64,000 nucleotides of DNA from Bugulina stolonifera (taxonomy: Eukaryota > Bryozoa > Gymnolaemata > Cheilostomatida > Bugulidae). The stretch covers positions 24,430,298 through 24,494,297 of the forward strand of contig OW285189.1 in NCBI GenBank assembly GCA_935421135.1. Direction: 5' to 3'. Positions 45,950 through 58,895 of the stretch are shown one piece after another. A program made the position numbers and the translations under genes. Below the pieces are notes generated by a model. The model had not been told where the DNA came from and did no database searches. It saw only the letters and a list, made by a program, of their open reading frames with translations. The number at the start of each line of letters is the position of its first letter. The stretch's first letter is position 1.

Positions 45950-48900
45950 ATGGCATATCGTTCAGCCCGAAAAAATTCGTGAGTAAACTTATTGTACACA
46001 ATATTGGCAGTGGATATTGTACAACTTGCTTCTGAAATTGCAGGTCATACAGTCATAGTCGTAAATTGTCTTGCAAATGCTCAGAGCGTTTTATTGAAGA
46101 GTAGTAGCAAAATTTGAGCTAGTTCTACATTTCATACTAAAATATGCATGTAAGCCACACCAAACGAAACTGCTTGTTGTACTACTGATAGAATGTGCAA
46201 GCCTATGCGCTTTATCTATAGCCTGTCTGCCTAGATTATCTCTCTAGTTATTTTTGTCTTTGCAGGGCTGAAAGTGTACGGTCTATAGCCTTAGGTCACA
46301 AGAGTATATCACACAGAACCTTATATGACAACGATAACCCTTCATTTGAAACGACTGTCGTCCCATCACATTTCAGATTGGATGATGAATCCACAACCAA
46401 GAAAGCTGGTAAGTCCCAAACGTGAGCATATGGGCTCCTATTATTCTAATTCATGTTTCATTCTGTCCTGCTGGAAACAAATTGATGCATGTGGTGAAAT
46501 TTCTTGTGAAGGATTGGCAGATGTAGAAAATGATATGTGCTCTACTACTGTGCTGGGGATGTGGGTGCTATCTATATCCTAGTAACTACATGCATATATA
46601 ACTTCTAACTAAAAATGCAGGATTGGCGAGGAGACTTACAATTGGCACTGCCGAGGCTCTTGGCATCTCTAACGACCTTGAGACTTTGAAGATGATGCAG
46701 CGAGTGAGAGCTCACTCATTTGAGAGTCGAACACAAGTATGTTAATCTTTGCTCTCCTAACTGAGCTCTTTCAATGACTTATGGTATTACAGTAAAACTG
46801 CTATTATTCCCCTCCTCGTGTAAACCTGTGGACTTGTGGTGTTGGTCTATATTAGATAGGGAGGTCTACCGTCTATTGATGGTAACTACGAATACACCTA
46901 AGACATTCCTTGTCCTCCAGTGAAGCAGATTCCTTTTGTAGACATAACTTGTCTACTTTACTTTTAACCTGCTCTGTATGTAATTACAGTAGGTACACCA
47001 TGTAGTTTAGTAGTCTCCATAACTTCTCTTATCGTACTGCTAGTTGCGATACTGTATATTACAAGCTGTGTAAACTGTATATTACGAGCTGCGTATACTG
47101 TATATTGCGAGCTGCGTATACTGTATATTACGAGCTGCGTATACTGTATATTACGAGCTGCGTATACTGTGTATTACGAGCTGCGTATACTGTATATTAC
47201 GAGCTGCGTATACTGTATATTACGAGCTGCGTATACTGTATATTACGAGCTGCGTATACTGTATATTACGAGCTGTGTATACTGTATATTACGAGCTGTG
47301 TATACTGTATATTACAAGCTGTGTATACTGTATATTGCTAGCTGCGTATACTGTATATTACAAGCTGTGTATACTGTATATTACGAGCTGTGTATACTGT
47401 ATATTACGAGCTGCGGATACTGTATATTACAAGCTGTGTATACTGTATATTACGAGCTGTGTATACTGTATATTACAAGCTGCGTATATTGTATATTGCT
47501 AGCTGCGTATACTGTATATTACGAGCTGCGTATACTGTATATTACGAGCTGTGTATACTGTATATTGCTAGCTGCGTATACTGTATATTACAAGCTGTGT
47601 ATACTGTATATTGCTAGCTGCGTATACTGTATATTACAAGCTGTGTATACTGTATATTGCTAGCTGTGTATACTGTATATTGCTAGCTGCGTATACTGTA
47701 TATTACAAGCTGTGTATACTGTATATTGCTAGCTGTGTATACTGTATATTGCTAGCTGCGTATACTGTATATTACAAGCTGTGTATACTGTATATTGCTA
47801 GCTGTGTATACTGTATATTGCTAGCTGTGTATACTGTATATTACAAGCTGTGTATACTGTATATTGCAAGCTGTGTATACTGTATATTGCTAGCTGTGTA
47901 TACTGTATACTACAAGCTGTGTATACTGTATACTACGAGCTGTGTATACTGTATATTGCTAGCTGCGTATATTGTGCACCAGTAAGACCAATTAACTGCA
48001 TGTATCACAGGAAACCCGTGAGGTGGATAACCTGGTTGAATTGTTACGTGAGGCTACAGCAGATGAAGAGGAAGATCCTGTGGGTCTGGCCATGGGCAAG
48101 ATGACAAACAGAGAGATTGGCGCTTTTAACCAGGCCTTCATGAGGGATATGGAACTGCTTGAACAAGATGCTAATAATCAATTGCCCGAGTTTTTCTCCT
48201 ATCAAAATCTGGATGGGACGGATATTCACCACCCTTATATGGATCAGGAAACTCTAAACTTTTATCAGCAGTCCTCTGCAATGGTATCACCAAACCAAAA
48301 CATCTTCCTGTCTGAGCCATCCATGAAATACTTTAGGGATTTAAAGGTATACAGTGTACACACTGTCACTTTAAAGGTACACAGTGTACACACTGTCACT
48401 TTAAAGGTACACAGTGTACACACTGTCACTTTAAAGGTACACAGTGTACACACTGTCACTTTAAAGGTACACAGTGTACACGCTGTCACTTTAAAGGTAC
48501 ACAGTGTACACACGGTCACTTTAAAGGTACACAGTGTACACACTGTCACTTTAAAGGTACACAGTGTGCACACTGTCACATGCACTCACCAATTTGTACA
48601 ATGTAACGGTGATGTAACGTCTATCCCTGAAGTTGATCCGTTTTAAGAAAGGAGTATTGATGTTTATTCGCTGGTATCTGTTCAATGCATTAGGTAGTCT
48701 TGTAGTATCTCAACTTCAGACCATACCAATAGTCCCAGCCATAGTGTACCTGCTGAATATTATATTTATCTAATTTATTTCAACACTTTGCTCTCCATAT
48801 TCAACCGATCAGGTGACTGAGCCATCGACCAAAGATCCTCTACCTCCATATGGTTCTCTAACTAAAGGAGTGGAAGATGCAGAAGGTGGGCGGTATGCAG

Positions 48901-51900
48901 CTAGCAGTAAGTCCTCTACAAGTAGCATAGTAATCTACAATAGAAACCATGCATACAGTGTGTTGGTTACAGTAAGTCAGTATTAGCCCTTAGGTTGTAC
49001 AGTAAGGTGGTTACAGTAAGTCAGTATTAGCCCTTAGGTTGTAAGATGTTTGCTTGTATTTAGTCTCTCAGTTTGAGGAGATAGCAGAGGTTGATGCTGA
49101 GGAGCTGCTAGCTGATGTGCAACAGGACTACAAGCAATACACCACCAGAGGGGGTAAGGATAAAGGAGCGGACAGGTCTAGTAGTAGAAGAGCTACAGTG
49201 TATGACAATTTCTACTCTGATGTGCAGATGTCTCCAGCAAAGCTTAACATCAACAGGTTTAAAAGTTCAACACAGGTGAGAAATATATTGGTTTTTATTT
49301 AATTATTCTCTGAAGTTGAAGATAGGGAAGTTGGTGCACTTGGGATTTATAAATATGTAATTTAGATGGCTATTCATGTTCAAAGAGGACTGCAGTGAAA
49401 AACAAAGCTGTTTCAGTGAGCAGGTCCTGGTCGGCTCTGACCTTAGTAGCCATGTTGGAAGTTTGGTAGCAATGCCGACTAGGGCAACCCAAGAGACCGC
49501 AAAGAGACTTAGATTAATTCACTCAACCAAAGTATATTTATAGTGTGTATTATATTTCTATAGTTAGCCAAACCAAAGTCTTCAAAGAAAGTTAAGTCTA
49601 AACAGATATCTGTGTGGGGTGATTCGAAAAGCAGGCTGGTGTCTGATGAGAGATATGACATTCACCTAACAAAGGAAGTCACACGATCGTCTAAAGAGAT
49701 AAACACTGTGTATGCAGACGGTACGGAAAGTAAAGACGTAGAGGTAATCAACAAAGCAGGTAACAATACAGTGCTACAGGTTAATAAGGGGTTCATGAAC
49801 ATGTTGTATTAGTAGATTTTGTATTCAGTGCACACACCTGCACCAGGGTAAAACTTGATCTGAAGAAGCGATGTACGCTAACTTACTATTTTGATTTTTC
49901 ATGCAGTTGGACTTACATGTGCATTGCAGGTGACAACAGATGATATGCATAAGACATTAGCTGTACACAGACAGTGCAGTGCTGTGATATGATACGGTCT
50001 ACATGTACATGTGCATATACTTAATTTATGTATATAATATAATGTACATTGTACATACATGTACGCTGTTAATTGTGGTCAATGTAACTACTCTAGTTCA
50101 AGATACAACAAATGTCACGTGTATCATTTCATGTATTTGTAATCGTTATCTTATACTGAACATATCATTCTGTACTCGTTTAGCATTTAATCTGGAAAAT
50201 ATCAAGACAACTCACCGCTCTCTGACACCAGGAGAGAAGAAAGGGTTTCTCCATGGTAGGGCTGCTCTGGAGCACTATCTCAAATATGCTGTGAGTAAAG
50301 CTATACCCACCCACCTATGTATGTGTGGTATAAGATGTTCTAACATGACCAGTTACATGTATGTTATTAGTTATAGGAAGAGCAGATAACTCTACTCTGT
50401 AATGATTGGATTACAGAGAGCAGATAACTCTACTCTGTAATGATCGTATTACAGAGAGCAGATAACTCTACTCTGTAATGATTGTTTTACAGAGAGCAGA
50501 TAACTCTACTCTGTAATGATTGTATTACAGAGAGCAGATAACTCTACTCTGTAATGATTGTATTACAGAGAGCAGATAACTCTACTCTGTAATGATTGGA
50601 TTACAGAGAGCAGATAATTCTTTACTCTATATTGAATGCACCGATAAACTGCTCAATGTTACATTTAGCCTGAGTTCCAAATCTTTTATATATATCTGGT
50701 GGGGATTTGTTAAGCCTTGGGTTCTATGACTATTAGTTCGCTCATTAGTTTGGAGTGCTAGGAAGGAACCCACACTAACTCTACCTACCATACAGTAGTA
50801 ATAATATCGAAAACTCTTGAGTTTTTAGGAAATTGAGAAGAAAATACTTACTGAGAATTTAAATGAACAGAAATTCTTTATTAAGATGAGACTTAGAGAG
50901 AAAAAGGGGAGAATTGAAGAGGCTCTCCAGTTGGCTAAAGGTAATAATTAGTGTTTAGATTAATTTAGATGTAATTGTATATAGTATAGTGTGTATGGCG
51001 TTGTGCTCTGTGAATATAGTTGATACTACATGTACAGTATATAGTGTATAGTTTGTGTCCTAACTGAAGAATAGAGATCAATGGTCACATTTAGGTGCAA
51101 TTGTCTGTATACTTACTGTATCCTATTTAGTACATATACCAGATGTGTATTACTATAGCTGTTGCTGTAACCCTGTAACCAAGTTGACTGGTCTAAGTGT
51201 TTCCTTTCAGAACATTATTGTTCTGAGCATGGCATCACCTCTAAGCTACAGCGTAGAATGACCAAGCCCACTGTTCAACCATTGACTAAGGCTAAGAGTT
51301 CTGCAACTAACCCTTCAGTTGAGGGCGCTAGGCATGAGCCCTTCAAGATAACGGCAGGAATCAGGCTACAGCTGGAATCCCTCAAAACATACATTCCTTG
51401 GTTTATCGTAACAATCACACTGTTACAGATAGTTGGGGTGATAGTGTTGGCTGGCTTGGGGGGCGTGGCACCTGTCAGCCTAGTTGCTAAGACAGGAGAA
51501 GAAGGTACTTGTATAACTAATTTCTTCATTGACTAGTAGCATGTTCATGATAAACGTGAGATAAGTCTATACAGTGGGTATGGAAACACTATGGACTTTT
51601 ACTAAAGTTATAAACCAATATTGTTATAACTTTCATCCATAATCAAAATAATTATCGTGAGATTGTACAATAGTTAGTCGCAAACTACCTGCATGACTTG
51701 TAAAGAGCTCAGATGGACTAATGGTGTTAGTGTGTGACGTGATTTCATTGTTTATCCGTGTAGTTAAATAAAGATGGATATTCCTTACAGAGTTTCAGGT
51801 GTGGGGAGGAAAGGAACTGATTAAGTATGAAATTCCTATAAACCTATGGGTGGGACCTTCTGAGCAGATGCTAGTGCAGCTTGGAGCCCTCTTCTCTCCT

Positions 51901-53663
51901 TGCCTCAGGGAAGATAAGTTAATGGCTCTAAGAGTAGCGAAGTATAAACTGTGGGAGAGAGAAGGGTTGGGCTGCTGTGAGGTGTTTGGTTCAGGAGCAG
52001 GTTAGTCTGTGTTACCAATGGCATACAGTAGCTGCAGTAGCTGTAGTATTGGTGTGTTACATTCTGTACAGTATATACCTATACAGTGTAACTACACTAC
52101 ATACTGCACAAACAATGTACATGTACACAATAAATTGGGCATGCTTTCAATATAAAATTTTACAATTGCTGTCAATTGATTTTTTTGCTTATGATCGGAT
52201 GTTGGTTCTCCTCAAGGTACAACCACCGAGAGTGAATGCAGGAGGATAGTGTCGGATTACCACGTGGCAGCCAGTAATTGGACGAATATAACCTGTAATA
52301 ACAGAGTCACAAAGATTCTGACTCGAGGGTTTGAGACGCACTTATTCAAGCCATGCTGCTACGGGATTATGGGGCATTGTAGGCTTACAACGCATGAGCA
52401 CTGTAAGGCCGGGCTAGATGGGATATGGCACTCTGACGTGAGGGAGAGCTGTTCCCAAGTACACTGCAGTACAGACATATGTGAAACGGTTCACCTGCAT
52501 AGTGGCATAGAGCAGGAATCCTCGCACCTAGCTGGCTATGTTAGTATCGAGTAATGTCATTATTTAGCTAATAATAATGAGTATTGTTCCGTGAGAGTAA
52601 TGTTGCTGTCATATACTATACACACATCTGTTTGTATTGTATGATATTAGAGTGACACTCCTGACAGCTTAGAAGTACACAGCCATTCACAGTTCTGGAG
52701 ACTCTTGGTGTCATTATTCTACCACTATGGGTTCATACACCTGATAATGGTGGCTACTATACAGTGTATTATGGGACTGGAAGTGGAGAAAGTAACGGGC
52801 TGGCTTAGGGTTGCTGCTATCTATATTGTTAGTGGTAAGTGCATGTGTGTGTGTGTGCTAATACATATACATGAAATACTTCATATGCCACATGGTTTAG
52901 AGCTGTTAATGGGTTGAGATAAACAAAGACCACTGATTCTAGCGCTCCTAGCCTGCTCAGTCATGTAATGTGGAATCCGCTCCCATGTGATATGCAGTCT
53001 ACTCAGTCATGTGACCTCTAGCCCACTCAGTCATGTGACCTCTAGCCTACTCAGTCATGTGACCTCTAGCCTACTCAGTCATGTGACCTCTAGACGACTC
53101 AGCCATGTGTTCTGCATCTCTGTAGGATACTCAGGTCTGCTCATTGGTTCTATAGCCAAGCCTTATGAAGTGAATGTAGGGGCCCAAGGTGCAGCATTTG
53201 GACTGTTGGGTATGAATCTAGTGGAGCTGCTGCAGGCATGGAAACTGGTAGACAAGCCTCTCAAGTCATTACTCAAGTTGAGTGTTATTACAGCACTTGG
53301 CTTATCTACAGGATTCCTACCTCAGGTAATAACTTACACTCCAGCATTTGATAAATTCTCATAGAAGATACCCAATTATGTCAACGATTGAGCTGTGTAT
53401 GCACTTGTTATAAATTCATTTTGTAGATAAACTGGTTTACTCAACTTGGTGGGTTCATATTTGGAGTGATGATGTCTATAATATGTTTACCTTACGTAAC
53501 ATTTAACTACTGGCATGCCAGGACTCGCCTGGTTCTCATAGTAATTTTTTCATTTCTAGTAGTTTCCTCTCTCAGTGTATTATCTTTCATCTTTTATAAA
53601 TCTCAACCACCAGGTATTGGCCCAAGAAACAGTGTCAAGTGCATTATGGAGAACATCTGCTAA
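45950..53663 (+). CDS. RHBDF1: inactive rhomboid protein (iRhom), complete
   Basis: A catalytically dead rhomboid of the ER/secretory pathway. Animal iRhoms escort ADAM17 and regulate EGF-ligand traffic. Coding exons are 45950-45978, 46266-46408, 46621-46736, 48011-48346, 48813-48906, 49064-49275, 49564-49759, 50184-50290, 50829-50940, 51211-51504, 51791-52000, 52217-52539, 52651-52834, 53126-53325 and 53427-53663. All are GT-AG and in phase, giving about 930 residues (human 855). Residues 1-508 are cytosolic. TM1 is about 509-533 (TYIPWFIVTITLLQIVGVIV). The Cys-rich luminal iRhom homology domain has LWVGPSEQMLVQLGALFSPC and SCSQVHCSTDIC. The rhomboid core follows. The usual GxSG catalytic motif is GAQG and the histidine position reads WFTQLGGF, so both catalytic residues are Gln. 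AATAAA lies at 53717. RHBDF1 versus RHBDF2 cannot be decided. Confidence 0.94.
47047..47978. repeat. 23-bp minisatellite, about 40 copies, in an iRhom intron
   Basis: The unit is GTATACTGTATATTACGAGC+TGC, with two main variants (TTACRAGC and TTGCTAGC). It fills most of the intron before the exon at 48011 and ends about 33 bp before the acceptor. All frames are open through it. Confidence 0.95.
48337..48590 (+). repeat. 30-bp minisatellite anchored on an iRhom splice donor, 8 copies
   Basis: The unit is GTACACAGTGTACACACTGT+CACTTTAAAG. The exon at 48011 ends GATTTAAAG|GTATAC, and each unit repeats TTTAAAG|GTACAC. Thirty bases equal ten codons with no stop (VHSVHTVTLK), in the exon's own frame and donor phase. 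Confidence 0.93.
50390..50628. repeat. 38-bp minisatellite, about 6 copies, in an iRhom intron
   Basis: The unit contains GAGAGCAGATAACTCTACTC and TGTAATGATTGTATTACA. It combines a TGTAAT...ATTACA inverted repeat with the GATAACTC motif. It starts about 100 bp after the exon ending at 50290. Confidence 0.92.
52985..53105. repeat. 24-bp minisatellite next to an iRhom splice acceptor
   Basis: Four to five units of ACTCAGTCATGTGACCTCTA+GCCT, ending about 20 bp before the acceptor at 53125. Confidence 0.88.
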
Positions 53664-53716
53664 TAGACTTTATACTATAACTATTATCACCATTATACTG
53701 TTTAGTTTCACTTTGC

Positions 53717-53722
53717 AATAAA
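53717..53722 (+). terminator. polyadenylation signal of iRhom
   Basis: AATAAA lies 54 bp after the stop codon. The convergent ECHS1 gene ends about 260 bp further on. Confidence 0.75.
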
Positions 53723-53979
53723 TTTGAACAAATAGAATTATCACACCATCTTATAACTAGTGTAACTTCAGCTATTTAGCTAACCAGAAGGTATAGTATA
53801 TACAACGTAGACTTGTAGACCAATAATGATACTCTTCCTAATACCACAAGTAGTAATCTCCCACTATGTGATATTAATTAAAATATGAATAATTTATTGT
53901 CAGTTACAGAACTCATTACAAAAATATAATACTTATAAATAGACGGTCCCAGTGAATTGATCAACTCTTGGTGCTGAAC

Positions 53980-56446
53980 TCACTCATTAGTGTATTGGGG
54001 TTTCCTCTTCTCTATAAATGCCATCATTCCTTCCAGCCTGTCGTCCTAAAACAATAGCTCTGTATAACATAGGGGGAACAACTCCAACTTTAGTCTTTGT
54101 TAAAAACACTCAATGTACAACTGAGAGTACACTGGCTAAAAGCAACAGTACTAGGTATGTTAACCAAGAGCTAGGGTGTGTACAGTACACACATCATTCA
54201 GTTACATAGACATGTTCTAATGTTCAATTATTGATCAAGGTTCACACAAGTGGGAGAGATAGTTACAAGGATATGCTACATATAGAAGCACCAGATGTAA
54301 TGTACATGATTGTACAAGACATTCTACTAGGTAGGAAAGGCCTCAGTTTTGTCACCAATGACAATGGAATGCTGGGAAATACCCAGCAGCCAGCAGAGCC
54401 TTTTAGCAATGGAGCTTTCTGCTAGTTATACAACATTGCTCTTCATCTCATGTGTGGAGTAATCCGGTGTGATCACAGGAATGTGAACAAGACCAGGCCA
54501 CACATGGATAGAACTGAATGAGACCTCCGGTATTTTAGGTACAAAGTATACTCACTGTGGCAAAAGTTGAGTGGAATGTTCGTTTCTCAAAGTTCAGCCC
54601 CTCTGCTAGTGTCATTTCATATGCTATTAAAATAAACATGTTACGTGTAATAAATATTATTATTACTGGGATAAAATACATGAAAGAAGTAAAGAGTATA
54701 CAATATACAACAGAGCGATACCATGTCACCAGTATAAATTACTACATACCCTTATTGGTGGCCTCTTTACACATTGACGTCACCAGGTGAGAATTTGCTA
54801 CTATCCTTTCAGCCTTTTCTACAACTTTGGAGAGGAGATCTGTAGCTGGATAAACTGCAGCAACCAAACCTACAGATATTACAATCATTATTCTAAACCA
54901 TGTTGAAGTTGGTCTGCTCAGCAAAGCAAACTCAATAAAACAGTTTACTAGAGCAGATGCTACAAACCATACTGTCTTGCCTCTTCAGCAGTAATTGGGT
55001 CACCAGTTAGAACCATTTCCATTGCCTTTGATTTCCCCACTGCTCTTGGAAGGCGTTGGGTACCTCCCGCACCTGTTGAATAGTTGGTTTGAAAGTTGTT
55101 CACAGAACACAAATAGTAACTAGTAGAATCAGAGCTACGAGATGTTACTGTGGATAAGTACATGTAGGTCAGTATAAAAAGTGGTTCTAGGCGAGTTTTA
55201 TTCATTTATTTCTTAATATTTTGAAACAGCTCACCATAGGAGGAAAATAATTGATAGTAAACCTAAGGGTCTACTCCATCCAATAGGCTATATATACAAG
55301 TAGTACTTTAGATTTTCCATTTACTTTCCTCTGACAAAATGACTAAATGCAATGCATATCAAACTACTATTTATTTGCAATCATATCACCTATAAGCCAA
55401 ATTTCCAATCAGAACTACTTTATCAAATAGATTTTGCTCACCAGGAATAATTCCTATCTTTATCTCAGGCTGACCAAACTTGGCAGTGTCTCCAGCGTAG
55501 ATAATATCACACATCATGGCTATTTCACATCCACCACCGTACTAAAGGGAAACTGAACATTCATCGTAATTCCAGAATTGTGGTGACAAACTTCAACAGC
55601 AAATGCTAACATTATAAAAAGGTGTAAAATATAGTAAATAAAATAGTTAATATTAGTTATTTCAATACAGAGATTCACTCACTGCATATCCATTGACTGC
55701 AGCAATTAATGGTTTCCTAAAAGTGGCAACTCTGTCCCAGTGACTGAGTATCTTCGCTTTATATATGTCAGCAAACTTGGCGACTGGTGCCATTTGCTTG
55801 ATATCTGCTCCAGCTTAAATAAAATATTGCCCTGAATGGTTATATCAAACTCAAACACCTTATAGCCACGAATGGAATAACAGCACTTGCAACTTCAGCA
55901 GCACTTAGTGTACATGTAATCCCCCATATTTACAGCGTATTACCTGAGAATGCCTTGTTTGAACCAGTCAGTATGACGCACCCTACTCTATCATTGGATT
56001 CAAAGTCATCCAGGGCATTAGAAAGATCCATCATTAAAGGGTCAAAGATGGCGTTCAGTGCTGATGGTCGATTCAATTCAATCAATCCAATGTTGTTATC
56101 CTTCCCCACCATTTTCACTTTGATATATTCATAAGATCGACTCCCTGAAAGTTTAAATTCATTTCAGCTAACATAACAATTTACATCAGTAGTTTACAAG
56201 TTTGTTATACAAAATAATCCAAAACAATCGAGTGTTATATTTAACAGTAACCTGAAAGGCAACTTGATAAATGAAGGTATATACATACATCTTAATTGTG
56301 CAGTAAAGAATTAAGGATCATGATATGAAGTTACATATACCTTTAGATTGAGCAGCCATAAACTTCTTCTTCACTGTAGGACAAGTGTCTGTGCAACCAG
56401 CTACATGTTGTTTAATAACTTGTAGCCGAGCTTTACTATTACTCAT
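53980..56446 (-). CDS. ECHS1: enoyl-CoA hydratase, short-chain (mitochondrial beta-oxidation type)
   Basis: A crotonase-fold enzyme that hydrates trans-2-enoyl-CoA to 3-hydroxyacyl-CoA in fatty-acid and valine breakdown. Eight exons: 56446-56341, 56144-55944, 55813-55683, 55541-55442, 55072-54968, 54869-54750, 54623-54556 and 54045-53980. All introns are GT-AG and in phase, giving about 298 residues (human 290). Blocks in order are [25 protein letters not shown] oxyanion loop (exon 2/3 join), [20 protein letters not shown] and [19 protein letters not shown]. The two catalytic glutamates (in GGGCE and GQPE) are present. The tail is [20 protein letters not shown]. The N-terminus [18 protein letters not shown] is basic and could be a mitochondrial presequence. 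An in-frame ATG lies upstream at 56524, and I chose 56446 for a conventional length. One donor is the less usual GTTTGT. It converges on iRhom. Confidence 0.95.
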
Positions 56447-57477
56447 TGTAAGTAAGTTATAGTTATAGCACTGTGTGTTGCCTAATAATAAAATAATATT
56501 ATTAATAGTAGTATGCAGATGCATGGGTCAACTACTTAAGAGGAGGTGCCGGTATCAACAAGTGGTGATATCCAGTAGAGAAAGCTTGTGATTGTGTCCC
56601 GCAGTTAACAGCACAAGACTTCATTACATAGTAAAAAATGTTACTTTATTAGAAGTCCACAAGCAACTGTAAAGTATAAGAAAGTGGAGCTTCTTTAATA
56701 CTAATTTATCTACGCCTCAGTACCAGGTCCCGCCTGGGTGAAGTAGGGCAAGAAATGGCCAGTGTTATAACATACAATAAGTGTAAAAAGCCTGAATAAG
56801 AGTAAGGTGTAAAAGTACATGATTCTAGAACAGCATCTAAGAATAATATTTGGTCCTATCAGATATGCAATTACAAGAAGGTCGGCATTTGAAATTAATA
56901 TTTCACTCACTCAAAGAGACTCCCCTCCCTTCACACATTCACTGTTACCCATGCACTAAGTTTTACTCAACAAAGTCCAAATTAAATACAGTAGATACTA
57001 GATATCATTTTTGAAATGACAGGTTATATAATTTCGATATCACAACAAAATGTTTTCATTTTATAAATAATATTAACCTTAATATTTATATAATTATATA
57101 TATATATACACACATAATATATTATTACTATAATTATAAATTATTGCAGAATTGAATTCTCAAGTCAATTACCCATGTTTGCTAGAAATAGCTTATAAAC
57201 AAACATTTTGATTTTTCATTTTAAAAGTATTAGCCTATAAAAATTATTAGTTCTTTAAGTCCTAGCCCAGTTATCTCTATAGTCTCAGCTATTACCAGTC
57301 ATCTAAAATAAAATAGCAAGTTATCATTATGATTATCATTATAAGCTTCCAATCACAAAATTAAATTCATTTTATCATTTGTACTCCTTGACAAAGATAT
57401 CCACATCTTTGCCCTTGATTTAATTAATGCAGAACCGTTGATTGTGACAATAAACGGCTCTGAATTAATGTTGACCA

Positions 57478-57632
57478 TAGAGATGGCCTATGACGTTGAC
57501 CCCATAGAGTTACCATAGAATTACCTCTATGGTTGACCCATAGAAGAATTCTATGGGTTGACCATAGAGATAACTCTATGCTCTTCTATCCTACCCATAG
57601 AGGTAACTCTATGATCCTACCTCTATGGACCC
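57478..57632. repeat. cluster of CCATAGAGRTAACTCTATGG-type palindromes
   Basis: At least six copies of the half-site CATAGAG or CTCTATGG in alternating orientation within 155 bp, several forming complete 18-20 bp palindromes. Confidence 0.75.
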
Positions 57633-58714
57633 TCCCCTCTTTTAAAATGAAATAAATTGGTCCAGTGAGCAGTATGATAGTTAGAATGGCGGCTCTTATT
57701 GGCCGCAGTTTTGGTTCTTGCATTAGCGATTATTATTGGTTAGAATGCAAATAGTTTTTCAATTTGATTCATAGGGGGAAGATAACTCTATAGTTTAACT
57801 TTTCAAGGCAGGAAACTCTGAATTCAAAAGATTGCTCATCGTGCAACCAAGAAAACACAACTCCACTCACTTGATCAAAATGCTGGTTATGAGGAGAAAA
57901 TTGGCCTATATGATGAGGTACATCCTAGCATAATCATTGCTGAAAAGATGGAACTAGCTCATGTAGTTGTAGATTGTACATGTAGTATGTAGTTGTTAAA
58001 TAAAATAGAGATGAGCTCAAGGATAAACTGAATACAGGAAGGGAGCACTGCTTATTTTGCTGTCCCTGTGCTTTGTTAAAGCATTGGAGTTATTTCTTAG
58101 ACCTTTTTAAGAACCAACAAGTTCTGGTGTACATCATAAAATTTTGCATCACATACTCATCCTGCGCTTTTAGAGATTTCAATTACTACAGAACTTATTA
58201 ATAATACCAATAAGGAGGATATCTGTCAATATCACTAAATACCGCCTATTGATTAATCATAAATAATTCACAATTAATGTATATAAGTCATTTAATTGTG
58301 CGCACACAAAGAATATTGGATGAAGAGCAACCACCCAAGTCTGCTATTATAGTTCTAAGTGCAATCTCTTTGACAACCATTTAATTAGAGAGTATATTGC
58401 ACATAAGCCTAATATAGAATTGCTTCAATTAGCTAATGGGGCAATGGCAACATGAACATCTCCTTATAACTTCAATCAGAGTTAGAGTTGTCTTTTCTTA
58501 TATTATCAAACCTAATTTACTGTTGGCATAACTTTCAGAATATGGCAATCTCCAGAATTTGTTTAACTGTGAGCAGTGGGCAACACTTATGCTTTGATTT
58601 GATAGTATTTATTTTGGAGTAAATACAGTAGAAATTCTTTTAGTAATATAAGAATGTCCTATTTGCTAAGACATAGGACTATAATATACACTGCACAGTT
58701 GTATGCTTGTATTA

Positions 58715-58895
58715 TGAATACCACTGTATGTCTGTATACCACTGTATGTCTGTATACCACTGTATGTCTGTATACCACTGTATGTCTGTATACCACTGTA
58801 TGTCTGTATACCACTGTATGTCTGTATACCACTGCATGTCTGTATACCACTGTATGTCTGTATACCACTGTATGTCTGTATACCACTGTATGTTT
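58715..58895. repeat. 18-bp minisatellite, about 10 copies
   Basis: The unit is CTGTATACCACTGTATGT. Frames are open on both strands only through the repeat. Confidence 0.92.

Noticed and set aside
47105..48104. Several overlapping 75-164 codon frames (ILYITSCVYC repeats)
   Set aside because: They are translations of the 23-bp minisatellite in an iRhom intron.
48023..48646. 207-codon frame continuing past the iRhom exon
   Set aside because: The true exon ends at 48346. The continuation is the donor-anchored minisatellite, and the next conserved exon starts at 48813. It is kept only as a possible alternative form.
57800..57920. Possible exon reading IAHRATKKTQLHSLDQNAGY before a donor-like GAG|GTACAT
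   Set aside because: There is no clean acceptor, a stop lies just upstream in the frame, and no partner exon was found.
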